Shown here: positions 8,637 through 17,828 of the stretch, piece after piece | Layout of the letters: every line of letters begins with the position of its first letter | Position numbering within the stretch: the stretch's first letter is position 1 | DNA from: CAILZL01 sp050248275 | Lineage (GTDB): Bacteria > Pseudomonadota > Gammaproteobacteria > Steroidobacterales > Steroidobacteraceae | Direction of reading: 5' to 3' | Length of the DNA: 64,000 nucleotides | Assembly (NCBI GenBank): GCA_050248275.1 | Contig: JBFWSR010000009.1 | Coordinates: 62,001 to 126,000 of the forward strand | Translations under genes and position numbers: made by a program | Notes under the pieces: generated by a model | What the model was told of the DNA's origin: nothing | Seen by the model: the letters and a program-made list of their open reading frames with translations, nothing else | Databases searched by the model: none

Positions 8637-8993
8637 ATGCATGAGCTTTCCGTATGCCGGGCGTTATTGGATCAAGTCATGGCCGTGGCTGCGCAGCACG
8701 ACGCACATCGGGTCGAGTCAATCACCTTGTGCATCGGTCCTCTTTCCGGAGTAGAGCCTGCGTTGTTACGCACGGTCTATCCCATTGCCAGCACAGGAAC
8801 GCCGGCTGACGGAGCCATCTTGAATATCCAAAGCCCACCGCTGCGCGTGCGCTGCGATCAATGCGGCGCGGAGACGGAAGCAACGCCGGCCCGCCTGATT
8901 TGCGGCGCTTGTGGCGACTGGCGGACACGGCTGATCAGCGGCGATGAGCTATTGTTGACCAGCGTCGAACTGCGCCCGCACGAACAACCGTAA
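8637..8993 (+). CDS. hypA: Hydrogenase nickel incorporation protein HypA
   Basis: 118 residues. The MHEL start (His2 and Glu3 are nickel ligands in the family) and a zinc site of two CxxC pairs (CDQC near residue 79 and CGAC near 96) identify HypA. It delivers nickel to the hydrogenase large subunit together with HypB. It starts 6 bases after hypC. Confidence 0.92.
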   Translation: MHELSVCRALLDQVMAVAAQHDAHRVESITLCIGPLSGVEPALLRTVYPIASTGTPADGAILNIQSPPLRVRCDQCGAETEATPARLICGACGDWRTRLISGDELLLTSVELRPHEQP

Positions 8994-9005
8994 GGAGAAA
9001 AGATC

Positions 9006-9794
9006 ATGTGTAACACCTGCGGTTGCCATGTCACGCCAGCCAACCGGACATTCATCTACCGGCCAGTGGGTGGGGCGGGGACAATCACCGCAGTGAACGT
9101 GCTCAGCAAGCTGCTCGACAAGAACAACGAAGCTGCGGCACATAACCGCGCGCACTTCGATGCCCGGGGCGTGCTGGCGATCAACTTGATGTCGTCGCCG
9201 GGCGCGGGCAAAACAGCGTTGCTCGAAGCCACCATCGATGCACTGAAACACGAATACAGCATGGCGGTGATCGAAGGCGATCTCGAAACCGAGAATGACG
9301 CCGAGCGTATTCGCGCTAAAGGCATCCCTGCGGTACAGATCACGACGGGCAGCGCCTGTCATCTCGACGCCCATATGGTGCACGACGCCCTGCATAAATT
9401 GCCCTTGAAAGGGCTGGACATCCTGTTCATTGAAAACGTCGGCAACCTCGTTTGTCCCGCCGGATTCGATCTGGGCCAGCATCGCAATGTCGTCCTGCTC
9501 GCTGTGACTGAAGGCGACGACAAACCGGCGAAATACCCGGTGATGTTTCGCGCCGCCGAAGCGGTGGTCATCACCAAAACCGACCTGCTGCCGCATCTCG
9601 ATGACTTCAGCGTGTCCGATGCGACGCGCCATATCCGCGATCTGGCGAATGCCGCGCCCATCATGGCATTGTCGGCGCGCAGACAGACAGGACTTGAACA
9701 GTGGCTGGACTGGTTGCGGCAAGCGCTTGCCGCCCGACGCATGCCTGACGTCTTGCAGCACGATCATGTTGAACTGCGGGCCGGCGGAGACTGA
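9006..9794 (+). CDS. hypB: Hydrogenase nickel incorporation GTPase HypB
   Basis: 262 residues. The N-terminal CNTCGC (Cys2, Cys5, Cys7) is the high-affinity nickel site seen in E. coli-type HypB. The SIMIBI GTPase core has the P-loop SSPGAGKT near residue 63, EGDLETENDAERI, ENVGNLVCPAGFDLG and ITKTDLLP (NKxD-like). There is no histidine-rich nickel-storage stretch between the Cys motif and the GTPase domain. A GGAGAA Shine-Dalgarno precedes the ATG. Confidence 0.93.
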   Translation: MCNTCGCHVTPANRTFIYRPVGGAGTITAVNVLSKLLDKNNEAAAHNRAHFDARGVLAINLMSSPGAGKTALLEATIDALKHEYSMAVIEGDLETENDAERIRAKGIPAVQITTGSACHLDAHMVHDALHKLPLKGLDILFIENVGNLVCPAGFDLGQHRNVVLLAVTEGDDKPAKYPVMFRAAEAVVITKTDLLPHLDDFSVSDATRHIRDLANAAPIMALSARRQTGLEQWLDWLRQALAARRMPDVLQHDHVELRAGGD

Positions 9795-9798
9795 ACCG

Positions 9799-10908
9799 GT
9801 GTCCAGTCATGCAATCGACCTGCTGCAAAAAATACGCGCACTCGATCTACCGCGTAAAACCAAGATCATGAATGTATGCGGCGGTCATGAACGCACCATC
9901 GCCATGGCGGGATTGCGCATGGCGTTGCCGGAAAACATCGAGTTGATTCCCGGGCCGGGGTGTCCCGTCTGTGTGTGTCCCGAAGAAGATGTATATGACG
10001 CGATGCAAATCGCACTGCGCGAGCGCGTCATTCTTGTTGCGTTCGGCGACATGCTGCGGGTGCCGGTCAATGTTCCGAAAGGACAGGCGCGCTCGCTGGA
10101 ACAGGCTCGCGGGGAAGGCGCCGACATCCGGCCCATCGCCACTCCCATGGAAGCGGTGCGTATCGCGCGCAATCATCCGGACACGCCGGTTGTCTTTTTC
10201 GCGGCAGGATTCGAAACAACCTGCGCGCCTGTTGCGGCCATGCTCGTCGAAGGCGTGCCCGACAATCTGTATGTCTTGATGTCGGGACGGCTTACCTGGC
10301 CGGCAGTGGCGATGCTGCTCGATACCGGCGCGCCGGGCTTCGATGCGCTGATTGCGCCCGGCCACGTGGCTACCGTGATGGGACCCGAGGAATGGCGCTT
10401 CGTCGTCAGCAAACATGGACTCCCGGCTGCAGTGGCTGGCTTTACTGCGGAATCGTTGCTCGCCGCCATCTATTCCGTGCTGCTGCAAATCAGGGAGCAA
10501 CGCTGTCTGCTCGATAATTGTTACGCGGAAGTGGCGCAGGCTGGCGGCAATCCCGCCGCAAAACGACATCTGGAAACAGCCTTCGAGGTAGTCGATGCCA
10601 ATTGGCGCGGCGTGGGCGTCATCGCGGCATCGGGATATAAACTCAAACCTGCATTTGCCGCCCATGATGCGCGCCTGCGATTTCCATTACGTGGCGACGC
10701 TGCCCGCAAACGCATTGGCGAAATGCCGCCCGGTTGCGATTGCGCGAAAGTGGTGCTGGGCAAGAGTTATCCTGATGAATGTTTTTTGTTCGGCCACGCC
10801 TGCACGCCGCGTCATCCCATCGGCCCGTGCATGGTTTCAGACGAGGGCGCCTGTCGTATCTGGTGGGCCAGCGGCATCCACGAATCGAAAAAAATGGTGG
10901 TCGGGTGA
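9799..10908 (+). CDS. hypD: Hydrogenase maturation factor HypD
   Basis: 369 residues from the GTG at 9799 (SSHAIDLLQKIRAL), five bases after the hypB stop with a GGAG about 10 bases upstream; no ATG fits the family start. Motifs: CGGHERTIAMAGLR, GPGCPVCVCP, FAAGFETTCAP and, near the C-terminus, cysteines of the [4Fe-4S] site (PPGCDCAKV, CFLFGHAC). HypD forms the scaffold with HypC for assembling the Fe(CN)2CO unit. Confidence 0.92.
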   Translation: MSSHAIDLLQKIRALDLPRKTKIMNVCGGHERTIAMAGLRMALPENIELIPGPGCPVCVCPEEDVYDAMQIALRERVILVAFGDMLRVPVNVPKGQARSLEQARGEGADIRPIATPMEAVRIARNHPDTPVVFFAAGFETTCAPVAAMLVEGVPDNLYVLMSGRLTWPAVAMLLDTGAPGFDALIAPGHVATVMGPEEWRFVVSKHGLPAAVAGFTAESLLAAIYSVLLQIREQRCLLDNCYAEVAQAGGNPAAKRHLETAFEVVDANWRGVGVIAASGYKLKPAFAAHDARLRFPLRGDAARKRIGEMPPGCDCAKVVLGKSYPDECFLFGHACTPRHPIGPCMVSDEGACRIWWASGIHESKKMVVG

Positions 10909-10943
10909 CGAGCCGCACCGAATGCTGTGTTCCGTCTCACAAC

Positions 10944-13205
10944 ATGAATCCAGCCAGTCATCCCGTCACAATGCAGCTCTGGTTGGAAGGGCGCGTGCAA
11001 GGGGTCGGGTTTCGACCGTTTGTTTACCGGCTTGCGCACCGCTTCAAGCTGACAGGATGGGTGCGTAACCGGTCCGGGCAGGTGGAAATCCAGGTGCAAG
11101 GCGCGCCGGCCGCACTGCATGAATTTCAAACCGCGCTGCTGCGTGAAGCGCCGCCGCTGGCGCGTCCCGCAATCGTCTCGTGCGCCGCCATACCTGCATT
11201 CAATTGCGAACAGTTCTGCATTCTCGATAGCGAGAACAGCGCACACGCGCAGGTGCGCGTTCCGCCCGATTACTTTGCCTGCGACGATTGCCTGCGCGAA
11301 CTCAACGATCCAAATGACCGGCGCCATCGGTACCCGTTCATCAACTGTACGCAGTGCGGACCGCGCTACACCCTTATCGAACGCCTGCCATACGATCGTC
11401 GCAATACCAGCATGGCAGCATTTTCACTGTGCCCCGATTGCCGGTTGCAATACGATGAGCCACTCGACCGGCACTTTCACGCCGAACCGCTGGCGTGCGC
11501 GGCTTGTGGTCCGCAACTTGTCTTCATTCAAGGCGACACGCGTATCGACGCAATCAACGCAGCGCTTGCAGCCTGCGTGGCTGCGCTTCGACAGGGAAAC
11601 ATCGTCGCGGTAAAAGGCATAGGCGGTTACCACCTCATGTGCGATGCCACGCAGGCGGCGGCAGTGGCGCGTTTGCGTCTGCGCAAGCAGCGCCCGCATA
11701 AACCCCTGGCTGTGATGTTCCCGATGCGCGATGAACTGGCGGCGCTGCGTCGTGCAGTCGAACTCGACGCTGCAAGCGAACGCTGCCTGCGCGATCCTGT
11801 ACGACCCATCATGCTGCTCAGGCGGCGCAAGGGCGAACTCTGCGATGACATCGCGCCCGGCCTCGACGCCATCGGCGTAATGCTGCCGTACAGCCCGCTG
11901 CATCATTTGCTGCTCGACGACATCGGCATACCGCTGGTGGCCACCTCGGCCAATATCAGCGGCGAACCGGTATTGACTGAACGCGCCGATGTTGAATTAC
12001 GGTTGCCGCATGTCGCCGATGCCCAATTGCATCATGACCGGCCGATTGTCCGTCCGGCCGACGATCCGGTGTTGCAGGTGATTGCCGGTCGTGCGCGAAC
12101 GCTGCGTCTGGGGCGCGGCAATGCACCGCTCGAATGGGAGTTGCCATATCCCGTGACCGCGCCAACTCTTGCGGTCGGCGGGCATGCCAAGAATACCGTG
12201 GGGATTGCCTGGGACAGGCGCGCTGTAATTTCGCCACACATCGGCGAGCTGAATTCACCGCGCAGCATGCAAGTGTTCGAACGCACTCTTGCCGACTTGC
12301 AGAGTCTGTATGGCGTGCAGGCGCAACGAATCGTGTGCGATGCCCATCCGGGTTATGCCAGCAGCCGTTGGGCGGCGCGCTCCGGTCTGCCGCTTACTAA
12401 AATATTTCATCATCGTGCTCACGCTTCGGCCCTGGCCGGCGAATATGCACAGGTTGCGCGCTGGCTGGTATTCACCTGGGATGGCGCCGGCTATGGCGAA
12501 GACGGCAAATTGTGGGGTGGCGAGGCATTGCTCGGTTGTCCGGGTGCATGGCGTCGCGTCGCCACGATGCGTCCATTTCATTTGCCCGGCGGTGAACAGG
12601 CCGCCCGTGAACCGTGGCGCAGCGCCTGCGCGCTGTTGTGGGAAGCGAATTGCGATTGGCATGCAATGCCGCACGATGCCGGGCTGTTGCGTCATGCCTG
12701 GCAGCGGCGGCTCAACACGCCCGCGACCAGCGCCGTTGGCAGAGTGTTCGATGCCGCTGCTGCGATGCTTGGCGTGGCGCAGACATCCAGTTTCGAGGCA
12801 CAAGCTCCCATGCTGCTCGAAGCGGTCGCGCGCAGCGCATGGCCTGCATCAGCAATGCCGTTAGCTATCACAAAAGACGACCACGGCATTTTGCAGGCCG
12901 ATTGGGCTGGGTTGCTTGCGCCGTTGCAGGACGGCGCACAATCGGTTGCGCTGCGCGCGGCCATGTTTCATGCAAGCTTTGCGCACCTGTTGCTTGATGT
13001 TGCCAACCGGGTGCGTGCCGAGCAGGGCGAATTTGCGGTTGGCCTGGCCGGTGGCGTATTCCAGAATCAGTTGCTTGCAGAGCACGCGCTGACGCTGCTT
13101 GCCGCCGCCGGTTTCGAAGCGTACCTGCCCGAGCGCATCCCCATGAACGATGCCGGCATCAGCTTTGGTCAGATCATCGAAGTGGCGGGAGCGGCGAATC
13201 AATAA
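10944..13205 (+). CDS. hypF: Carbamoyltransferase HypF
   Basis: 753 residues from the ATG at 10944; a GTG at 10905 that overlaps the hypD stop (GTGA) is an alternative giving 766. Domain order: acylphosphatase-like (EGRVQGVGFRPF, residues 14-25), two zinc-finger-like C-x2-C blocks (about 105-190), a YrdC-like domain (AVKGIGGYHLMC) and a Kae1/TobZ-like C-terminal part (VGGHAKNT, HHRAHA, GAGYGEDGKLWGGE, GGVFQN). It makes the cyanide ligand precursor from carbamoyl phosphate and passes it to HypE. Confidence 0.92.
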   Translation: MNPASHPVTMQLWLEGRVQGVGFRPFVYRLAHRFKLTGWVRNRSGQVEIQVQGAPAALHEFQTALLREAPPLARPAIVSCAAIPAFNCEQFCILDSENSAHAQVRVPPDYFACDDCLRELNDPNDRRHRYPFINCTQCGPRYTLIERLPYDRRNTSMAAFSLCPDCRLQYDEPLDRHFHAEPLACAACGPQLVFIQGDTRIDAINAALAACVAALRQGNIVAVKGIGGYHLMCDATQAAAVARLRLRKQRPHKPLAVMFPMRDELAALRRAVELDAASERCLRDPVRPIMLLRRRKGELCDDIAPGLDAIGVMLPYSPLHHLLLDDIGIPLVATSANISGEPVLTERADVELRLPHVADAQLHHDRPIVRPADDPVLQVIAGRARTLRLGRGNAPLEWELPYPVTAPTLAVGGHAKNTVGIAWDRRAVISPHIGELNSPRSMQVFERTLADLQSLYGVQAQRIVCDAHPGYASSRWAARSGLPLTKIFHHRAHASALAGEYAQVARWLVFTWDGAGYGEDGKLWGGEALLGCPGAWRRVATMRPFHLPGGEQAAREPWRSACALLWEANCDWHAMPHDAGLLRHAWQRRLNTPATSAVGRVFDAAAAMLGVAQTSSFEAQAPMLLEAVARSAWPASAMPLAITKDDHGILQADWAGLLAPLQDGAQSVALRAAMFHASFAHLLLDVANRVRAEQGEFAVGLAGGVFQNQLLAEHALTLLAAAGFEAYLPERIPMNDAGISFGQIIEVAGAANQ

Positions 13206-14209
13206 TGCAGGACACTCATATACAACTTGCCCACGGCAACGGCGGGCGCTACATGCGTGAATTGATCGACACCGTATTTGCGCGGCATCTCGCCAATCCG
13301 TTGCTCGACACACATGCGGATGCAGCCGCCTTGCCATTGCACGCTGGCGAAATGGTGTGCACCACGGATGGCTTCACGGTGCAGCCACTGGAATTTCCCG
13401 GCGGCGATATTGGCTCATTGGCTGTGCACGGCACAATCAACGATCTCGCCGTGACGGGCGCAACGCCACGCTATCTGAGTCTGAATGCGTTCATTGAAGA
13501 AGGCCTGGCCGTGGCGCAACTCGAACGCATCGTCATCAGCCTGGCCACTGCCGCCCGACAAGCCGGCGTGCAAGTGGTGACCGGCGATACCAAGGTTCTC
13601 CGGCGCGGCGAGGGCGGCGGGCTTTACCTCGCGACCACCGGCATCGGCACACGCGATCCGGGTTTGCGGCTGGGATTGAATCGTATCCGCCCCGGCGATG
13701 TCCTGCTGGTCAGCGGGCCGGTGGGCGATCATGGCATTGCCGTGATGCTGGCGCGCGAACAGTTCGGTCTGCGTGGCGACGTTCGATCGGACAGCGCATC
13801 GGTGTTGCCGTTGACTCAAGCTTTGCTCGATCTGCCCGGGCTGCGCTTCATGCGCGACCCCACACGTGGCGGTCTTGCCACTGTGGCGCATGACATCGCG
13901 GCGGCCACCCGCTCTCAGGTCCGTCTGGCCGCGTCCGACATTCCCATTCGCGATCCGGTCCGCTCGGTCTGCGACATGCTGGGATATGACCCGTTGTATC
14001 TCGCCTGCGAAGGCCGCGTGGTCGCTGTCGTCTCTCCCGACTGCGTGAGCGAAGCGCTGGCCCGCTGGCGCGCACTCTCTCAGGGAAGCCATGCCGCCTG
14101 CATCGGCGCAGTCACTGCCGGACCGGCAAGCGTGGTGTTGACCACCGAACTGGGCGGCGAGCGCCTGCTCGATGAACTGGAAGATGATCCGTTGCCGCGT
14201 ATTTGCTAA
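13205..14209 (+). CDS. hypE: Hydrogenase maturation protein HypE
   Basis: 334 residues. It ends in PRIC, the invariant C-terminal cysteine that carries the thiocarbamate/thiocyanate. PurM-like ATP-binding motifs are seen (GNGGRYM, TTDGFTVQPL, GDIGSLAVHGTINDLAV, RDPTRGGLA). The ATG overlaps the hypF stop by one base (TAATG). It is the last hyp gene and the last conserved gene before the accessory region. Confidence 0.93.
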   Translation: MQDTHIQLAHGNGGRYMRELIDTVFARHLANPLLDTHADAAALPLHAGEMVCTTDGFTVQPLEFPGGDIGSLAVHGTINDLAVTGATPRYLSLNAFIEEGLAVAQLERIVISLATAARQAGVQVVTGDTKVLRRGEGGGLYLATTGIGTRDPGLRLGLNRIRPGDVLLVSGPVGDHGIAVMLAREQFGLRGDVRSDSASVLPLTQALLDLPGLRFMRDPTRGGLATVAHDIAAATRSQVRLAASDIPIRDPVRSVCDMLGYDPLYLACEGRVVAVVSPDCVSEALARWRALSQGSHAACIGAVTAGPASVVLTTELGGERLLDELEDDPLPRIC

Positions 14210-14327
14210 AGCGCCGTTGAAGCTCAAGGACATCTGGGCCATTCGCGTGCGACTTCAGCTCATGAAGCGGTACTTGGGCATAGAAGTGGATGATGCGCTG
14301 GCGCTGGCGGAACAAACGGAGGTGTGA
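14208..14327 (+). pseudogene. Collapsed tyrosine-recombinase remnant
   Basis: The frame reads KAPLKLKDIWAIRVRLQL joined directly to MKRYLGIEVDDALALAEQTEV and a TGA. The first part resembles the N-terminus, and the second the extreme C-terminus, of a phage-type integrase family common in proteobacteria (tail of the form RYLGIEVDDALxxAEQTE). The catalytic middle is deleted. It abuts the hypE stop and marks the left edge of the accessory region. The family match is from memory. Confidence 0.6.
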
Positions 14328-14339
14328 CGATGGAGCCAA

Positions 14340-14365
14340 ACAGCGTCCTGTTGCCAGGACGCTGT
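14340..14365. repeat. 11-bp perfect inverted repeat
   Basis: ACAGCGTCCTG at 14340-14350 and CAGGACGCTGT at 14355-14365 form an 11-bp stem with a TTGC loop. There is no T-run after it, so it is not a classic terminator. It lies 12 bases after the integrase remnant and may be a remnant recombination site or RNA hairpin. Confidence 0.6.
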
Positions 14366-14638
14366 GCTGTGCTGAGGCGACTCAGTCAGTTGAATAGCGG
14401 CGGCAGTGATCGAGTTGGACCAATTCTTGTCTTGCAACCGTCACATTATTTTCTTAGTCTCCATTCCGTCAGTGTTCATTCAGGTTCATTCTTATGGGCT
14501 GAGTGAATAGCGCCAAGCCAAGCTGACGATTCATGGACTCAAATCAGGACTGAGAAGAATGAAAATAATTCCAAGGCATTTGGATCGGCCTGTCGCGTTA
14601 CTGCTATCTGCCTGCTCGGCTTATCCATCAGTATTCTC

Positions 14639-14666
14639 CCTGCCTGCCTGCCTGCCTGCCTGCCTG
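14639..14666. repeat. (CCTG)7 tetranucleotide repeat upstream of the exporter
   Basis: Seven uninterrupted CCTG units end 39 bases before the transporter ATG. A stop codon in the transporter frame at 14685-14687 rules out the repeat being coding. Copy-number change could alter promoter or leader spacing. Confidence 0.85.
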
Positions 14667-14705
14667 CTTAGGCTTGGCTGGGTTTAGCGTGACCATCCTT
14701 CGCGC

Positions 14706-16946
14706 ATGAAGCACGCCGCAATGGAGTCATTGGCGCAGGACGAAGCCCTCTGGCTGCTGGGTTCTTTTTGCACCCTGCATCGGGTGTCGTTTGATCCGGC
14801 ATTGTTTGCGCAACGGTACCCGCCGCCTGTTGCCGTTTCTGCGTTGGCCGAAGCGGCTAATGAACTGGAGTTATCCTTCGAGCAGCGGCAGTGCCGTCTT
14901 GAAATCGCCTTGGGCTGGCGGCTGCCGCTGGCGGTGCAGTTGCGGGCTGTGGAGAAGAGCCAAGAATCCATCCATGAGGCTTCGGCTCCGCTCAGCCACC
15001 GGAATGACGGCACCGCCCCCTCCGGTCACCGAGCGGAGTCGAGGTGTCTGCCTGATGCCACTGAGTTGGAACCGCCTGAATTTACCTGGGCCTTGATCCT
15101 CAACGCCGATGAAACCCGCGTCGTGCTGATCGAGCGCGGCATGACCGCACCCGTAGCGGTTGAACTGGCTGACCTCAAGGCCCGCTATCTCGGCACCGCA
15201 CTCTCGCTAACCCCCAAGCTGGCCGAAGCCATCGACCCCGATGGTATCGAGCATCGTCAAGCGCGCTTCGGGCTGCATTGGTTCGTGCCCGAACTGCTCA
15301 AACACAAAACAGTCTGGCGTGATGTACTCACTGCTTCGTTGGTGTTGCAACTCATGGGGCTGGCGCTGCCGCTGTTCACGCAGGTAATTATCGACAAGGT
15401 GGTGGTCCACCAAACCAAAAGCACCTTGATCACCTTGGGCATCGCGATGGCGGTGTTTCTGCTATTCAACAGCGGTTTGTCGTGGGTGCGGCAGTACCTG
15501 ATTTTGCATACCGGCCAGCGCATCGACGCCATCCTGGCCAGTCAGGTGTTCGACAAGCTGTTCCGGTTGCCGCTGCTGTACTTTCAGCACCGGCCCACTG
15601 GCGTGATTTCCGCAAGATTGCAAGGCATCGAAACCATCCGGGAGTTCATTGCTTCCGCTGCCGTGACGGTAGCGCTTGACCTGCCATTCCTGCTGATCTT
15701 CGTCGCCATCATGTTCTGGTACAGCGTGCCGCTCACTTTACTGGTGCTGGGCATTCTGCTGCTGGTGACCGGGATGAGTTTCATCGTTGCGCCGTTATTC
15801 CGCGAGCGGCTCAATGAACAGTTTCGCAGAGGCGCGACCAATCAAGCCTTCCTCACCGAATACGTGGCGGGCATCGAAACCGTCAAATCGTTGCAGTTCG
15901 AGCCGCAGCTTAATCAGCAGTATCGCGGCTTGCTGGCCGAATATCTGAATGCCGGCTTCGCCACCAGGCAACTGGCCAACACCTACAACATTTGGGCCAA
16001 TGGTCTCGAACAACTCATGACCACGCTGATTCTGCTGATCGGCGCCTACCTGGTCATGACCGATCATGAGCTGACCATCGGCATGTTGGTGGCGTTTCAA
16101 ATGTTTGCCAGCCGGGTCAGTCAGCCGATGTTGCGGCTGGTCGGTTTATGGCAGCAATGGCAACAAACAAGAATGTCCATCGCCCGCTTGGGCGACATCA
16201 TGAACGCGCCGAGCGAACCGTACAGCCTCAAACCGCGTCGCGCCGCCAGCGCTGGAGCAGGGCGCATCGATGTAGAAGGCCTGGCCTTTCGTTATGGCGA
16301 ACAGTTGCCATTGCTCTACGAGCACTTCAACTTCGCGTTGCCACCCGGACAGCTAATTGCCCTGATGGGGCCATCTGGCTCCGGTAAGTCCACCTTCGCT
16401 AAATTACTGCAAGGCTTTTACACCCCCACCCAAGGGCGTATTCGTATTGATGGCATTGACAGCACGCATCTGTCCACCAATGAATTGCGCACCACCTTCG
16501 GCGTGGTGCCGCAAGAAACCGTGCTGTTCTCCGGCACCATTCTGGACAACCTGAAGCTCGCCAATCCCTATGCCTCCTTCGAGCAAGTGGTGGCGGCCTG
16601 CAAGATGGCTGAAATCCATGCGGCCATTGAGGTGCTGCCCAACGGTTACCAGACCGAGATTGGTGAACGCGGCGTGGGCTTATCCGGCGGGCAACGTCAA
16701 CGTCTTGCCATTGCCCGCGCACTACTCAAAGGCCCCAAGGTCCTGATCTTCGACGAAGCCACCAGCAGCGTGGATGCTCAAACCGCCGAACAAATTGGCC
16801 GCACTATTAGTTCGCTCAAAGGCCGCGTCAGCATCCTGTTCATCGCCCACACCCTGCCCAAGAGCCTGCAGCTCGATCATCTGGTGCGCATGGGCGACAA
16901 GCTCACCGTGATTACCGGGGACAAGCACGAGGGCGGGAATCCATGA
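14706..16946 (+). CDS. Type I secretion ABC transporter, HlyB-like
   Basis: 746 residues in HlyB architecture: an N-terminal C39-like domain without the catalytic cysteine arrangement (about 1-90), a transmembrane domain (about 200-480) and an ATPase with Walker A GPSGSGKST (558-566), signature LSGGQRQR and Walker B VLIFDEAT. A degenerate peptidase domain is typical for exporters of RTX proteins that lack a cleaved leader. The substrates are probably the two RTX proteins downstream. About 25 residues between the C39-like and membrane parts are encoded by a palindromic repeat (14980-15043). The partner fusion protein starts 886 bases away, with vapBC-like genes in between. No outer-membrane TolC is in the window. 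Confidence 0.85.
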   Translation: MKHAAMESLAQDEALWLLGSFCTLHRVSFDPALFAQRYPPPVAVSALAEAANELELSFEQRQCRLEIALGWRLPLAVQLRAVEKSQESIHEASAPLSHRNDGTAPSGHRAESRCLPDATELEPPEFTWALILNADETRVVLIERGMTAPVAVELADLKARYLGTALSLTPKLAEAIDPDGIEHRQARFGLHWFVPELLKHKTVWRDVLTASLVLQLMGLALPLFTQVIIDKVVVHQTKSTLITLGIAMAVFLLFNSGLSWVRQYLILHTGQRIDAILASQVFDKLFRLPLLYFQHRPTGVISARLQGIETIREFIASAAVTVALDLPFLLIFVAIMFWYSVPLTLLVLGILLLVTGMSFIVAPLFRERLNEQFRRGATNQAFLTEYVAGIETVKSLQFEPQLNQQYRGLLAEYLNAGFATRQLANTYNIWANGLEQLMTTLILLIGAYLVMTDHELTIGMLVAFQMFASRVSQPMLRLVGLWQQWQQTRMSIARLGDIMNAPSEPYSLKPRRAASAGAGRIDVEGLAFRYGEQLPLLYEHFNFALPPGQLIALMGPSGSGKSTFAKLLQGFYTPTQGRIRIDGIDSTHLSTNELRTTFGVVPQETVLFSGTILDNLKLANPYASFEQVVAACKMAEIHAAIEVLPNGYQTEIGERGVGLSGGQRQRLAIARALLKGPKVLIFDEATSSVDAQTAEQIGRTISSLKGRVSILFIAHTLPKSLQLDHLVRMGDKLTVITGDKHEGGNP
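14980..15043. repeat. REP-like imperfect palindrome inside the exporter gene
   Basis: CTTCGGCTCCGCTCAGCCAC at 14980-14999 continues to CCGG and is mirrored by CCGGTCACCGAGCGGAGTCG from 15022. This style of element is a frequent intergenic repeat in bacteria, yet here it lies in frame within a CDS and adds residues not expected in the family. Confidence 0.6.
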
Positions 16947-16972
16947 GCACGTGCAATCTAAACCATTCCTGT

Positions 16973-17027
16973 GTAGGTCGGGCTTCAGCCCGACATCTTG
17001 GATGTGTCGGCCTGAAAGCCGACCTAC
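16973..17027. repeat. REP-like palindrome between exporter and vapC
   Basis: GTAGGTCGGGCTTCA on the left mirrors CTGAAAGCCGACCTAC on the right, with an inner short hairpin. This is the form of common dispersed palindromes. The element supplies the last base triplets and the stop of vapC. Confidence 0.65.
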
Positions 17028-17446
17028 GCAATCCCCACTACATGAATTTCCCTGATCTTGGCAAATGCCTTGTCATGGGTGAGCAAAGCTTGCGCACTGC
17101 AGCCAATGGCTGTGGCAACCACCATCGCATCCGGCAGGCGCAGACCATGTGCTGCGCGAATTCGCGCCGCCTGCATGGCAACTTGCTGCGTTACCGGCAA
17201 GACCGTGCACAATGTGCCAAGCACTTGCTCATACTGCGCGGCGAGCAGTTCGTTACCAAGTTGCAGCGGACCGGTTACCACTTCGGCCAAGGTAATAGTG
17301 GACATGGCCAGATGAATTTCGCCCTGTACTGCCGCTTCAAACCACGGCGCAAAGTGTGCGGCAAACCTGGGATGATTCTCCAGGTAGTAAATGATGGGCG
17401 CGGCATCGACGGTTACCAAGGCTCCCGCGGGAATCCGTTCCAGCAT
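17024..17446 (-). CDS. PIN-domain toxin, VapC-like RNase
   Basis: 140 residues. The acidic residues expected of a PIN nuclease are present: Asp14 (VTVDAAPIIYYLE), Glu55 (TLAEV), Asp106 (LRLPDAMVVATA) and Asp125 (THDKAF). VapC-family toxins cleave tRNA or rRNA when free of antitoxin. It starts 3 bases after the antitoxin gene, so the pair is one operon. It runs against the direction of the exporter genes that flank it. Confidence 0.8.
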   Translation of the reverse strand: MLERIPAGALVTVDAAPIIYYLENHPRFAAHFAPWFEAAVQGEIHLAMSTITLAEVVTGPLQLGNELLAAQYEQVLGTLCTVLPVTQQVAMQAARIRAAHGLRLPDAMVVATAIGCSAQALLTHDKAFAKIREIHVVGIA

Positions 17447-17449
17447 GGG

Positions 17450-17698
17450 TTACCACTCCTTGCGCAGCTTCTTGAGCCACGCCGTGCTGTCCTTACCCCA
17501 CATGCCTTTGCCACTACCGCGCAATGCGGTCAACGACATGCCGGGTTTCTTTTGCGCCACTTGGTCGACCGGAACAATGGCTGCGTAAGGCTTGCCGCGC
17601 TTGGTAACCATGACGGTGTGCCCGCGATTGACCTCTTCCAGCAGCGCTGGCAGATTTTTGCGCGCGTCTTCCACGCCTTGTTTGCGAATGGATCGCAT
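17450..17698 (-). CDS. Phd/YefM-type antitoxin
   Basis: 82 residues from the ATG at 17698, preceded by GAGGAAAA. The N-terminal half (VEDARKNLPALLEEVNRGHTVMVTKRGKPYAAIVPV) has the Phd/YefM DNA-binding fold pattern. The C-terminal tail (rich in Lys, Trp and Gly) would bind and block the PIN toxin. Antitoxin-first order and near-overlap are typical of type II toxin-antitoxin pairs. Confidence 0.8.
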   Translation of the reverse strand: MRSIRKQGVEDARKNLPALLEEVNRGHTVMVTKRGKPYAAIVPVDQVAQKKPGMSLTALRGSGKGMWGKDSTAWLKKLRKEW

Positions 17699-17787
17699 GG
17701 ATGTTTTCCTCAATGGCTGGGTAAACTGTACAGACCGTACAGCCGGGTGACAAGGGCGAGCTCCGTATATTTTTCGTTCCTGTCTGA

Positions 17788-17828
17788 TTTTCCCCTCTTC
17801 CTCAAGGGAGAGGGCAGGGTGAGGGTGT
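17788..17828. repeat. Dispersed G-rich inverted repeat before hlyD
   Basis: CCCCTCTTCC is followed by AAGGGAGAGGGCAGGGTGAG, the style of a widespread intergenic bacterial repeat (CCCTCACCCTGCCCTCTCCC on the other strand). It lies directly before the fusion-protein start and contributes its GAGGGTG ribosome site. Confidence 0.45.

Larger units (their letters stand above)
14328..14705. other. Gene-poor segment before the type I transporter
   Basis: 378 bases without a convincing gene. It holds an 11-bp perfect hairpin (14340-14365) and a (CCTG)7 tract (14639-14666), listed separately. The rest is more A/T-rich than the hyp genes. No clear -35/-10 promoter stands out. Confidence 0.6.

Noticed and set aside
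17450..17713. TTG start for the antitoxin at 17713
   Set aside because: The ATG at 17698 has GAGGAAAA at good spacing and fits the family N-terminus.
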